From: a virus
IMG/VR virus record: IMGVR_UViG_3300046804_004810
Coordinates: 1 to 33,736 of that record
DNA: 33,736 nt
Strand: one strand, 5' to 3'
The notes below the pieces were generated by a model. The model was not told the origin of the DNA. It made no database searches and saw nothing but the letters and a program-made list of their open reading frames with translations. This document shows, in pieces, positions 14,454 to 22,235 of this stretch. A program made the position numbers and the translations under genes. The stretch's first letter is position 1; each line of letters opens with the position of its first letter.

Positions 14454-15628
14454 TTACACTCACACAACTTATCGTCGAATCGACGGCAAGCGAAGAAAAG
14501 TTAACTCACTTAGAGCACGCCGAAGATCATCCGATTAATGCTGGCGCGCAAGGATACGAACATGCAAAGCGTACACTAACCTCTGTACACAATGCATTGC
14601 TCGGCGGAAAGTCAGATGCTACGCTATCAACAAAGTTTGACGGATCTCCTTCAATTGTGTTTGGTCATAATCCTGAAAACGGAAAGTTTTTTGTTGCTTC
14701 CAAATCAGCATTCAACAAAAAGCCAAAAATTAATTACACAGAGGAAGATGTTGATCAGAATCATGGTCACGCGCCTGGGTTGGCAGAAAAATTAAAAATA
14801 GCTTTAAAGCATTTACCAAAGGTGTCGCCAAAAGAAGGTGTATTCCAAGGAGATGTCATGCATTCCGGTGGAACACAAGGCGATGTGCAGATGCATGACG
14901 GTAAGGCTAGTTTTACACCGAATACAATCACTTACACAACTACAAAACCTGGTGAAGGTGAGCAAGCAGCAAAATCTAAAATAGGTGTTGCTGTACATAC
15001 TGCGTATCACGGTCCTTCTTTTGCTGGGTTGAAAGCAATGTACAATTCAGGAAACGATCTGCTAAACGAACATCCTGACGTACATTTACTTGATACATCT
15101 TATCATCCAGACAAGGCAACGTATAGTGATGCGGACCGTCAGCAGTTCGAGCAACAAATGGAAGGTGCAGCAGAGCACCACAAGCAATTGAAGGGTGCAG
15201 GATACAAAGCACTTGCTTCTCATACGGACAATTTGAAAACTTACATTAACCGTACTGTCCGCGAAAATACATTTCCGAACGTGGAAGGATACAAACAACA
15301 CGTTCAAGAATTGCATGCTAAAGAAGCTGATAAATTGAAAACTGATGCTTCAAAAAACAAAAAGATTCAAGCAGGCAATGATATATCTGCGGACGTCGAC
15401 AAGAACGCTAAGCACTTCGAAGCAGCTTTCAACCTCCACAGACATCTACAAAACGCAAAAGATGCACTAGGACGAGCACTGTCGACGCACTCGGAATACG
15501 ACCATACTATCGGTAGCCAAAAGGTTAAACCAGAGGGATATGTGGCTGTAATTAATAATCGTCCAACAAAAATTGTCGATAGAGCGGAATTTAGTCGATT
15601 GAATTTCGAGAATTCGCGGAATCGGTAA
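14450..15628 (+). CDS. Ligase/nucleotidyltransferase-like late protein (DUF6267-like)
   Basis: A 392-residue protein starting MITLTQLIVES, another capsid-targeting-like peptide with a potential I-V-E cleavage site. S60-T-K62-F-D64-G65-S-P-S-I matches motif I (KxDG) of the covalent nucleotidyltransferases (RNA/DNA ligases, capping enzymes), where lysine is adenylylated. V131-F-Q-G-D-V-M resembles motif III, and KSKIGVAVHTAY may be motif V. The C-terminal about 180 residues are helical (HKQLKGAGYKALASHTDNLK and on). I recall this family as DUF6267 in phages; activity is unproven. It is coupled to the preceding gene and followed by a late promoter. Confidence 0.75.
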   Translation: MITLTQLIVESTASEEKLTHLEHAEDHPINAGAQGYEHAKRTLTSVHNALLGGKSDATLSTKFDGSPSIVFGHNPENGKFFVASKSAFNKKPKINYTEEDVDQNHGHAPGLAEKLKIALKHLPKVSPKEGVFQGDVMHSGGTQGDVQMHDGKASFTPNTITYTTTKPGEGEQAAKSKIGVAVHTAYHGPSFAGLKAMYNSGNDLLNEHPDVHLLDTSYHPDKATYSDADRQQFEQQMEGAAEHHKQLKGAGYKALASHTDNLKTYINRTVRENTFPNVEGYKQHVQELHAKEADKLKTDASKNKKIQAGNDISADVDKNAKHFEAAFNLHRHLQNAKDALGRALSTHSEYDHTIGSQKVKPEGYVAVINNRPTKIVDRAEFSRLNFENSRNR

Positions 15629-15629
15629 G

Positions 15630-15640
15630 TATAAATACTT
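15630..15640 (+). promoter_or_regulatory. T4-like late promoter
   Basis: TATAAATACTT, identical to the site at 1701-1711, lies 36 bases before the ATG at 15677 and one base after the previous stop. With flanking bases it forms the palindrome AAGTATAAATACTT. An inverted repeat, TTGTTAC (15639-15645) and GTAACAA (15667-15673), lies in the leader. Confidence 0.7.
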
Positions 15641-15676
15641 GTTACAGTTAGACTACGGTAAACCTGGTAACAATTA

Positions 15677-17137
15677 ATGACAAATAAACAAGATCCATTT
15701 CAAGATGAAATGACGCTTGGTGACATTGCCTCACTTCGCGGTCAAAAAGAAAAGCAGCCACCAGCCGCTGCTCCTGCTGAGCAAAAACCAGCTCGCAAGC
15801 GCCTATTGCCAATGGCAGACATGCCTGCAGCTCCAGCACCAGATAAAATCATCATAAATCCAAATGTTGGCGAAAAAATCAACGAAAACGCAGAAGAAGG
15901 CGGTCATGCTGTCTTTGCTTTTGGGCGTTTCAATCCTCCTACTGTGGGCCACGAGAAGCTGATACATGCCGTCGAAAAGGTAGCTGACGAGCACGGAGTG
16001 CCAGCAAATATTGTTGCCAGCCACACTCAAAACAAAGATAAAGACCCGCTTCCGCAGGCAAAAAAGGTAGGATATCTGAATAAAATAACTGCTCCAGGTA
16101 CAAATGTAACTGGTTCTTCAAAAGAAGAACCTACTTTTCTTCAGTATGCAGCAAAACTCCATAAACAAGGCGTTCAACATCTACACATGGTAGCGGGTTC
16201 AGATCGCGTCAAAGAATACGAAGAAAAATTGAAAAAATACAACGGGACGCATGAAGGTGCCCTTTTCAATTTTAAAAGCATTACAGTACATTCTGCTGGG
16301 CAAAGAGATCCAGACGCAGAAGGTGTTGAAGGAATGTCGGGTACAAAAATGCGTGCCCACGCGCGCGCCGGTGAAATGGAAGAATTCAAATCTGGATTAC
16401 CGGATGCATTGAAATCGCGTGCCGATGAAATAGCTAAGCATATCCGTAAAGTTGCTGAGTCTACGGAAAATGATATAGAGGATACAATGAAACTAAACGA
16501 ACATACTTTCACCGATAAAGAACGTATTGCACTTCATGAAAAAGCACTTAAAAGTGGAGTGAAATTCGCTGTGCTACGCGAAGTGTATCGTCGCGGCATA
16601 TGGGCTTACAAATACCATACCAATGTTAATCAAACCGCTGAGCAGTATGCTTTTGCTCGTGTCAATTCATTTATTAGTCTTGGTGAAGCTTATCAGATGG
16701 ATAAGGACCTCCGTGATATAGATGAAGCTGTCGATCTTCAAGCTCGTATGAAGCGTAAAGTCACGATGGCAATGTATCGTAAGAAAATCGAACGTGCTCG
16801 CGAGATTGCTTCTAAGCGTTTTGCTAAGAATAAAAACCTACGTGCCCGCTCACTTAAGATTGCTCGCAACACATTGAGAAAACGTCTTGGTGGTGCAAGA
16901 GGTGCTGGTTATTCTAAACTATCCTCAGCACAAAAGATTGCTGTCGATAAATTGCTAGACGGACGTCAAAAGCAAATTAAAGCAATTGCAAATAAAATTA
17001 TTACACGTGTCAAGCGCGATGAAGCCAACCGTATGTCTGGAACAAGAACATCGACCGCTAAAGCTGTTGTCGCAAGTTATGAACCAGCTTCACTTAATAC
17101 GCTGGTTGAAAAATATACCAAGAAAGCAGGTGAGTGA
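15677..17137 (+). CDS. Three-part fusion: adenylyltransferase-like domain plus two basic phage modules
   Basis: A 486-residue protein. After a Pro/Ala-rich leader, residues about 77-260 form a cytidylyltransferase/NMN adenylyltransferase-like fold. VFAFGRFNPPTVGH (79-92) corresponds to the H-x-G-H motif with Thr for the first His, and G219-M-S-G-T-K-M-R226 to the ISxTxxR motif. Residues about 271-350 carry a domain with LREVYRRGIWAY and QYAFARVNSFISLGEAY, resembling a module recurrent in phage head-region proteins. Residues about 355-486 are strongly basic (KIERAREIASKRFAKNKNLR) and likely bind nucleic acid. No good Shine-Dalgarno is seen. The 5' end is served by the late promoter at 15630. 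Confidence 0.8.
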   Translation: MTNKQDPFQDEMTLGDIASLRGQKEKQPPAAAPAEQKPARKRLLPMADMPAAPAPDKIIINPNVGEKINENAEEGGHAVFAFGRFNPPTVGHEKLIHAVEKVADEHGVPANIVASHTQNKDKDPLPQAKKVGYLNKITAPGTNVTGSSKEEPTFLQYAAKLHKQGVQHLHMVAGSDRVKEYEEKLKKYNGTHEGALFNFKSITVHSAGQRDPDAEGVEGMSGTKMRAHARAGEMEEFKSGLPDALKSRADEIAKHIRKVAESTENDIEDTMKLNEHTFTDKERIALHEKALKSGVKFAVLREVYRRGIWAYKYHTNVNQTAEQYAFARVNSFISLGEAYQMDKDLRDIDEAVDLQARMKRKVTMAMYRKKIERAREIASKRFAKNKNLRARSLKIARNTLRKRLGGARGAGYSKLSSAQKIAVDKLLDGRQKQIKAIANKIITRVKRDEANRMSGTRTSTAKAVVASYEPASLNTLVEKYTKKAGE

Positions 17138-17586
17138 TGGACTTAGTTGAACTAATGAACAAGGCATTGGCAGATACTTTTGTGATGTATCTGAAAGCAC
17201 ACTCATTTCACTGGAACGTTGAAGGAGCAGACTTCTATCAGTATCATGGTCTCTTCGATGCGATTTATAGTGAGGTGTATGGTGCTGTAGATCCAATGGC
17301 GGAACACATACGTGCCTTAGATGGATATGCGGCAGGTACAATGGTTCGCTTCCAAGCACTGACCTCAATCAAAGAAACCGTTACTGTGCCACCAGCTCGT
17401 GATATGTTGCATGACCTACAATCTGCTAACGATAAAGTGATGGCGACGATTAAAAATGTCCAGCAACATGCTGAGCGCCAAGGAGAAATCGGCCTTGCAA
17501 ACTTCTTGCAAGATCGCTACGATGCGCACGCTAAACACGCTTGGATGATTCGCTCAACATTAAAGACGAGATCAGCAGATGAATAA
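17137..17586 (+). CDS. Dps-like ferritin
   Basis: A 149-residue protein of the Dps/ferritin family. The ferroxidase ligand set is complete with canonical spacing: H25 (HSFHWNVEG), H37, D52 and E56 (DPMAEHIR). Dps proteins form 12-subunit shells that oxidise and store iron and protect DNA. Length is slightly below bacterial Dps (about 165), with no obvious DNA-binding lysine tail. The ATG at 17137 overlaps the preceding stop (TGATG) and was preferred to GTG 17134. It sits among late head-region genes, so it may act in or on the virion rather than in general stress. It overlaps the next gene by 8 bases. Confidence 0.9.
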   Translation: MDLVELMNKALADTFVMYLKAHSFHWNVEGADFYQYHGLFDAIYSEVYGAVDPMAEHIRALDGYAAGTMVRFQALTSIKETVTVPPARDMLHDLQSANDKVMATIKNVQQHAERQGEIGLANFLQDRYDAHAKHAWMIRSTLKTRSADE

Positions 17587-17893
17587 GTACCGTTCACTGG
17601 AAAATATTATACGCGATGTCTCGGCAGGCAAATTGGTGTCTGAAAAGATGGGCATTATTGCTACTATAAAGAACTTAGGTCGTAATAGTAAGAAGCCTGC
17701 AGAAGGGCCTCTTGCATCCGAACCGCAAGACAAGACAATTGCACCTGAGAAAGCAGATGGACCAAAAGAAACACCAAAAGAGCAACCATCAACATTATCT
17801 GCCGTCCTTACGCCAGGTACACCTGAACATGCTGCGCACGTTGAGTATGCAAAAAGAGCACAACGCAAGCTAAAGATTATCGATAAACCATAA
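17579..17893 (+). CDS. Small Pro/Lys-rich late protein
   Basis: A 104-residue protein starting MNKYRSLENIIRDVSAGKLV. The N-terminal about 40 residues look helical; a central Pro/Glu/Lys-rich linker is probably disordered. The C-terminus, HAAHVEYAKRAQRKLKIIDK, is a basic helix. Proteins with the MNKYRSLE start recur, from memory, in the same place in aquatic T4-like genomes, but their role is unknown. It overlaps the Dps gene by 8 bases. Confidence 0.7.
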   Translation: MNKYRSLENIIRDVSAGKLVSEKMGIIATIKNLGRNSKKPAEGPLASEPQDKTIAPEKADGPKETPKEQPSTLSAVLTPGTPEHAAHVEYAKRAQRKLKIIDKP

Positions 17894-17902
17894 GGAAGAA
17901 AA

Positions 17903-18910
17903 ATGAGTAAATTTATCAACGGATTGAACGGCATAACAGCCGATATGGTAAAAGCAGCTGCGTTAGTTTCTGCAGAATCTGCTAAACAAGCTGCAGAGGC
18001 ACGTAGTGCTGAAAAGGCACAGCTTTCATCAAAGTTTGAAAGCTTCCGTCCTGTTGCGGCTGATAAAATAGAAAAGAGCTCACGTCCAATCGAAAGATTG
18101 TATGCTGGTATGGCTCCTGTTGCACAGACAGAACAGAAAGAGGAAACTCTTGCTGAGCGTGTTGCTGCCATCAAACAACCGCCAAAGGTTGTCGTGAAGG
18201 TAGCCCACGAGCCAGTTCCACACGACTCTTATTTGCTTGAGCCAAAAATCAAGTTAGCACCAAAAATTAAAAGAACAATGGAAGCTGAGTCTGTTGAATT
18301 GACAGACGAAGATAAAGAGTTTCTTGCTAAGCTGAACGGTGACGTTGCAGAAGGAACTGAAGGTACGACTCCGACAACTCCTCGCGAAAAGTCGCTTGCT
18401 GCTAAGGCTGAGCCAAAGAACAAAATTACACACAAGGATGTAATGGTTGCTCGTGGCGTTATAGCTAAAGAAGAAACAGAAGTTGCAGAAGAAAAAGAAG
18501 AAGGTGCAGCTCACGAAAAAGCAGAAAAGAAAAAGCCAAATGCTTTCGATTGGAAGTCTCCTCGTAAAGCTCAAGATGCTCCTAATCGTAAGTCTGGCGA
18601 GACAACATCGACAGGCCATGATGTAAAGAAAATTTCAACTGGTACAGTTTACACTAAGCGGTTTGAAGAAGTTGAACAAATCGAAGAGTTGAAAGACACT
18701 CCGGGACAAGAGCACGTCTGTGCCGTTCATGTTAAACATTCTAAGTTGGGTGAAGGTAAGACATTATTCAGCCAACATGCTGACCCAGCAGAAGATGGAA
18801 CAATTGCTTGGTACGATGTAATGTTCGATGAGGGAATTGTACGAGTAGATACAAAAGATCTCGAAATTCTTGAAGCTATGTCGCACGGCAATCATAAGAA
18901 AAAGAAGTAA
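17903..18910 (+). CDS. Charged late protein with conserved C-terminal HGNHKK domain
   Basis: A 335-residue, highly charged protein (A, E and K in long runs, residues about 20-230), mostly disordered or helical and resembling scaffold or internal head proteins. The C-terminal about 80 residues form an ordered module, DTPGQEHVCAVHVKHSKLGE followed by GTIAWYDVMFDEGIVRVDT, and end in HGNHKKKK. This small module recurs, from memory, in aquatic T4-like phages. A ribosome site AAGGAAG is well placed. No enzymatic motif is visible. It lies between the Dps-type gene and another charged protein. Confidence 0.72.
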   Translation: MSKFINGLNGITADMVKAAALVSAESAKQAAEARSAEKAQLSSKFESFRPVAADKIEKSSRPIERLYAGMAPVAQTEQKEETLAERVAAIKQPPKVVVKVAHEPVPHDSYLLEPKIKLAPKIKRTMEAESVELTDEDKEFLAKLNGDVAEGTEGTTPTTPREKSLAAKAEPKNKITHKDVMVARGVIAKEETEVAEEKEEGAAHEKAEKKKPNAFDWKSPRKAQDAPNRKSGETTSTGHDVKKISTGTVYTKRFEEVEQIEELKDTPGQEHVCAVHVKHSKLGEGKTLFSQHADPAEDGTIAWYDVMFDEGIVRVDTKDLEILEAMSHGNHKKKK

Positions 18911-18911
18911 T

Positions 18912-20057
18912 ATGTCGACAGTTCACAAGCCCGAAACGGTGACTATTAATTCACCTGGACATCACCTACACAACACACAAGCTCGTGTCTTCCACAAGCA
19001 TGATGATGGCCGTGTGAATGTTCAGGTGACGCATAGTCCTAAAAAAGGGCATGTGTCTAATTTCACTCTTAAACAAGGACAATTCGTCAAGGGAGTAGTT
19101 GATTTGGAAGCAGAAAAAAAGAACGTCAAAGAAGACAATCAGCTTGACGAAATAAAAATGTCTGATGATGAGTTTAAGCGTAACTCTGATTTGAATGGTC
19201 CACGTGCTGCTAAGTTATTGAAGCATTCGTGGAGTCAGCATGATGTATCTAAAGAGAAGCAGAAAGCTGGAGATACAGAAGGAGCAGCCAAAGCCGCAGC
19301 GACTGGTTCGCGAGCTCATAAGCTATACCTAAAAGCTACACAGCGTCATCTTAAAAATCCTGCAAACGCAGAAAAGCACGCACGGGCAATGATGTCAGGT
19401 GCAAGCGCATATTATGCTTCTAAGAAGCCTGGCCAGTATACCGGTGATAGCTACGAGCCTCAAGGTGAAATGCTTCCTGAAATGATCGGTGCTAATGCTA
19501 AGGTGATGGGTGTACACGATTACTTCAAAAAGAATGGTGATTACTATAAAACAACAACAGCAACTCAGAAGAAGCCACAGAATGTGACTGTTGCCCCCGT
19601 TGCAAAACAACACCAAAACATTCTCGACCGAATCAAGACAGCTCAAAGAACAGTATCCCAAAAGCTCGCTACGATTAAAAAAATGAATGAAGGCACTTCG
19701 GCTGCAATAAGAATGCAACGCGCATTAGAAAAGATTCGCGCTGAACGTGAAAGATCAGAAAGACGTGGCCAAGAGTTGATGGACAACATTAAAAAACAAC
19801 AGGCCGCTGAAAAGGCTGCGAAGCCTGTACAGGAGCAAGCAATGAAAACGCTATCAACTATTAAAGAGCAGGCAGTTAAATCTGTCCACCCAGACGCTAT
19901 TCATGTTCAACAAGTAAAGGTGAATGGCCAAACGAAATATAAAGTCCATGCTGTCGGTAAGAATTTCTCGCACGGCATAAAAACAGGAGAACATCTATCA
20001 GATACAGAATTAGATGATTTTTCCGAAATGGGCGGTAAAGTTAAGCACGTTAAGTAA
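18912..20057 (+). CDS. Charged, helical late protein
   Basis: A 381-residue basic protein. The N-terminal about 75 residues repeat a theme also seen in the previous gene's C-terminus (short beta strands with HxxKKGHVSNFTLKQGQF). The centre is helical and Lys/Ala-rich, with a coiled-coil-like stretch (IRMQRALEKIRAERERSERR). The last about 70 residues form a compact module ending SDTELDDFSEMGGKVKHVK. The ATG at 18912 was chosen over ATG 18870, which lies inside the preceding gene. An internal ATG at 19842 with AGGAG six bases upstream could make a 71-residue product starting MKTLSTIKEQ. Function unknown; head or scaffold role possible. Confidence 0.72.
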   Translation: MSTVHKPETVTINSPGHHLHNTQARVFHKHDDGRVNVQVTHSPKKGHVSNFTLKQGQFVKGVVDLEAEKKNVKEDNQLDEIKMSDDEFKRNSDLNGPRAAKLLKHSWSQHDVSKEKQKAGDTEGAAKAAATGSRAHKLYLKATQRHLKNPANAEKHARAMMSGASAYYASKKPGQYTGDSYEPQGEMLPEMIGANAKVMGVHDYFKKNGDYYKTTTATQKKPQNVTVAPVAKQHQNILDRIKTAQRTVSQKLATIKKMNEGTSAAIRMQRALEKIRAERERSERRGQELMDNIKKQQAAEKAAKPVQEQAMKTLSTIKEQAVKSVHPDAIHVQQVKVNGQTKYKVHAVGKNFSHGIKTGEHLSDTELDDFSEMGGKVKHVK

Positions 20058-20060
20058 GTT

Positions 20061-20071
20061 CATAAATATAA
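20061..20071 (+). promoter_or_regulatory. T4-like late promoter
   Basis: CATAAATATAA lies 24 bases before the ATG at 20096 and just after the previous stop. The ATAAATA core is intact. A good AAGGAG ribosome site follows. Confidence 0.6.
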
Positions 20072-20095
20072 CAATAACTATCTAAGGAGATTCCT

Positions 20096-20569
20096 ATGCT
20101 TTGGGGAAATAAAGACGCAAAAACTTCTACCGGCACAATTGCTATCGATACAGCTGGCGTTGTGACTGGTACAAGTACACTATTCACTACAGAAGCTCAA
20201 GTGGGTGACTACATTCACGCTAACAATCAAGAGTTTTTGATTATTAGCATTGCTAGCGCTACATCTGCAACAGTTCGTGCTGGTACACTCGGTGGCACAA
20301 TTACAGCAGTCGGTGCAGGTAACACATATGTGTTGAACGAGAAGCCTATTTTCGTTGCAGCAAGTGAAGTTAATGCAGATGCGAACAATGTGTTCGGTGT
20401 TGATACAACAGAAGTTGCTGTCGGCACTACAAAAGTTGCTCACGCTGGATGGGTTCGTCGTACAGTAGGTACAGGCAACCGTTCTGGTCGCGTACAAACA
20501 GAAACATTAGTTGCAATGGGTACCATCGCTAGCGATGCAGCCGACGATACACAATTCGCAGACGCTTAA
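20096..20569 (+). CDS. Conserved virion structural protein
   Basis: A 157-residue protein rich in T, A, V and G with a beta-strand pattern, beginning MLWGNKDAKTSTGTIAIDTA. The theme GTIAIDTAGVVTGTSTLFTTEAQVGD is typical of short 'value/offset' beta-structures found in phage virion proteins. From memory the family is common in aquatic T4-like phages and annotated as structural. It has a strong AAGGAG and its own late promoter, so high expression is likely. The last segment, RSGRVQTETLVAMGTI, is also typical of the family. Confidence 0.78.
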   Translation: MLWGNKDAKTSTGTIAIDTAGVVTGTSTLFTTEAQVGDYIHANNQEFLIISIASATSATVRAGTLGGTITAVGAGNTYVLNEKPIFVAASEVNADANNVFGVDTTEVAVGTTKVAHAGWVRRTVGTGNRSGRVQTETLVAMGTIASDAADDTQFADA

Positions 20570-20579
20570 TCTATAGACC

Positions 20580-21836
20580 ATGACAGATCGCTCTAAAAAA
20601 CTTTCGGAGCTGACGGCATTAACCGTAGCTACGGCAAACGATGCAATGATTGTTGTTGCAAATGTTGCAGGTAATACTGCTACACGAAAACTAACAGTCG
20701 GCAATCTGTTTGCTAACGTTTCCACTCCAACATCTTTTAATGCAAACGTATCTCTTCGCGGAGGTACGTTGTCCGTCAACAATAACGTTGTTATTGCTGC
20801 TAACGGGATGTGGATGGGTTCGGCTATGGTTAGTAATGGATCGAAAGGTGAGAAAGGCGATGTCGGCACAAACGGCATTAAAGGCGACAAAGGCGCTTAT
20901 GGAGCTGATGGTGCTAAAGGTGATAAAGGCGAGCAGGGAATTCCTGGCACCGCCGCAAATAAAGGCGATAAAGGTGAAAAGGGTGACTCGGGTCCGACTG
21001 GTAACCTTGGTCCTAAAGGAGACACTGGTCCTGCAGGCTCCGCTGGTATAACTGGCGATAAGGGTATCAAGGGAGATATTGGTCCTAAGGGGGATGTTGG
21101 TCCTAAAGGTGACAAAGGAGCGCGTGGAGCTTTTGGTGGCGCAGCTTTTGTATTCACATTCTTATCCGACACTGCTAACACAGACCCGGGTATAGGTAAA
21201 GTTAAATTGAACACAGCACAGCCATCAACGGCAACAAAGCTGTTTATTGATCATATAGATCTGAATTTAATTGACGCTACTGATTTTCTTGAGACGGTTG
21301 ACGATTCTACATCTCCGATTAAAGGTCATTTTGAAATTGTAGCAGTCGATGATCCGACAAAGTATTCTATCTTTGCTATAACTGGCACACATTCGAAGTA
21401 CGGTGGAAGTTCTGGTTGGTATGAAATACCAATTACATTCACTTCTGGATCAAACCTTGCGTTTACAAACGACACTGCGGTCTCCCTTACATTCACACGT
21501 ACTGGCGATGTCGGCCCCAAAGGTGATAAAGGTGAAGTAGGAAACATAAGTTCCGGAGGATCGGTTTCTGGAAGTATTGTTCCTACACAAGACAATGTGT
21601 ATACGTTAGGAGATGTGGCAGCTAGATTCAGCGATATCCATAACGTCACGTTGAATTCAAACACAGTCAATGCAAATACCACGATAACAAATAATTTAAG
21701 AATAGCAAATACTAGCAATGCGCCAGCAAGTGCTACGGCTACAGGCACGACCGGTGAAGTGAGAATCGATCAAAACTTCATCTACGTTTGTGTAAATACA
21801 AATACATGGAAGAGGGCTGCTTTAAGTTCGTGGTAA
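20580..21836 (+). CDS. Collagen-like fibre protein
   Basis: A 418-residue trimeric fibre candidate. Residues 1-86 are a beta-rich attachment part (MTDRSKKLSELTALTVATAN). Residues 87-186 are Gly-X-Y repeats (about 33 triplets, many GDK, GPK and GEK), with one break at 124-128 where a glycine is missing. A second short Gly-X-Y block occurs at about 309-321, after an inserted globular domain (188-308). The C-terminus, GTTGEVRIDQNFIYVCVNTN then TWKRAALSSW, matches the end modules of T4-like tail or fibre proteins. It would form a triple-helical shaft. Likely exposed on the virion for host contact. Confidence 0.88.
   Translation: MTDRSKKLSELTALTVATANDAMIVVANVAGNTATRKLTVGNLFANVSTPTSFNANVSLRGGTLSVNNNVVIAANGMWMGSAMVSNGSKGEKGDVGTNGIKGDKGAYGADGAKGDKGEQGIPGTAANKGDKGEKGDSGPTGNLGPKGDTGPAGSAGITGDKGIKGDIGPKGDVGPKGDKGARGAFGGAAFVFTFLSDTANTDPGIGKVKLNTAQPSTATKLFIDHIDLNLIDATDFLETVDDSTSPIKGHFEIVAVDDPTKYSIFAITGTHSKYGGSSGWYEIPITFTSGSNLAFTNDTAVSLTFTRTGDVGPKGDKGEVGNISSGGSVSGSIVPTQDNVYTLGDVAARFSDIHNVTLNSNTVNANTTITNNLRIANTSNAPASATATGTTGEVRIDQNFIYVCVNTNTWKRAALSSW
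20838..21137 (+). repeat. Collagen-like Gly-X-Y coding repeat
   Basis: An approximate 9-base repeat of the type GGTGATAAAGGC, GGTCCTAAAGGA and similar, encoding about 33 Gly-X-Y triplets. The units vary at third positions, so this is protein-level repetition kept by selection rather than a recent DNA expansion. It is a coding repeat, not CRISPR. Confidence 0.85.
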
Positions 21837-21839
21837 AAT

Positions 21840-22235
21840 ATGATTATTGAAAAAGTGGACGAGAGCAATGCTCTATTATATGCTGCAAAACATTATGAAA
21901 ACCCTAACTGTTTTGATACAGTTGAATTTTATGAGGATTTGAATAGGTTTAAGTATATCAAAAGATTATTAAACAAGTATACTGAATCTGGAGATTTGAA
22001 AGAGCGATTGATAATCAATCACTTAACAATTATATACAATGTATTTGGCGCTGAAGCTGGAACGAGGTTATTGTTTTTAAAATTAAGAGACCACTTACAT
22101 TTGATAAAGCCGTTTTTAGTATTGATGGGCACGTGCCCGGAAGTAGTAAAGGCGATAGGAATTGAAGGTAAAGATATTACAACAACAGACATTGAATCGT
22201 CTGCTAACATTGTAGAGATACTGAAAGACATTTAA
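21840..22235 (+). CDS. Conserved T4-like phage protein, 131 residues
   Basis: A helical soluble protein with the run YENPNCFDTVEFYEDLNRFK and then LKERLIINHLTIIYNVFG. This pattern is shared, from memory, with small proteins of T4-like cyanophages and other aquatic phages next to baseplate or tail genes; function unknown. It follows the fibre gene by 3 bases and abuts the next start, so it is in the same late operon. Confidence 0.78.
   Translation: MIIEKVDESNALLYAAKHYENPNCFDTVEFYEDLNRFKYIKRLLNKYTESGDLKERLIINHLTIIYNVFGAEAGTRLLFLKLRDHLHLIKPFLVLMGTCPEVVKAIGIEGKDITTTDIESSANIVEILKDI

Noticed and set aside
20897-21214. Proline-rich reverse frame (PLSPLGPTSPLGP)
   Set aside because: It is the antisense reading of the Gly-X-Y collagen repeat, not an independent gene.
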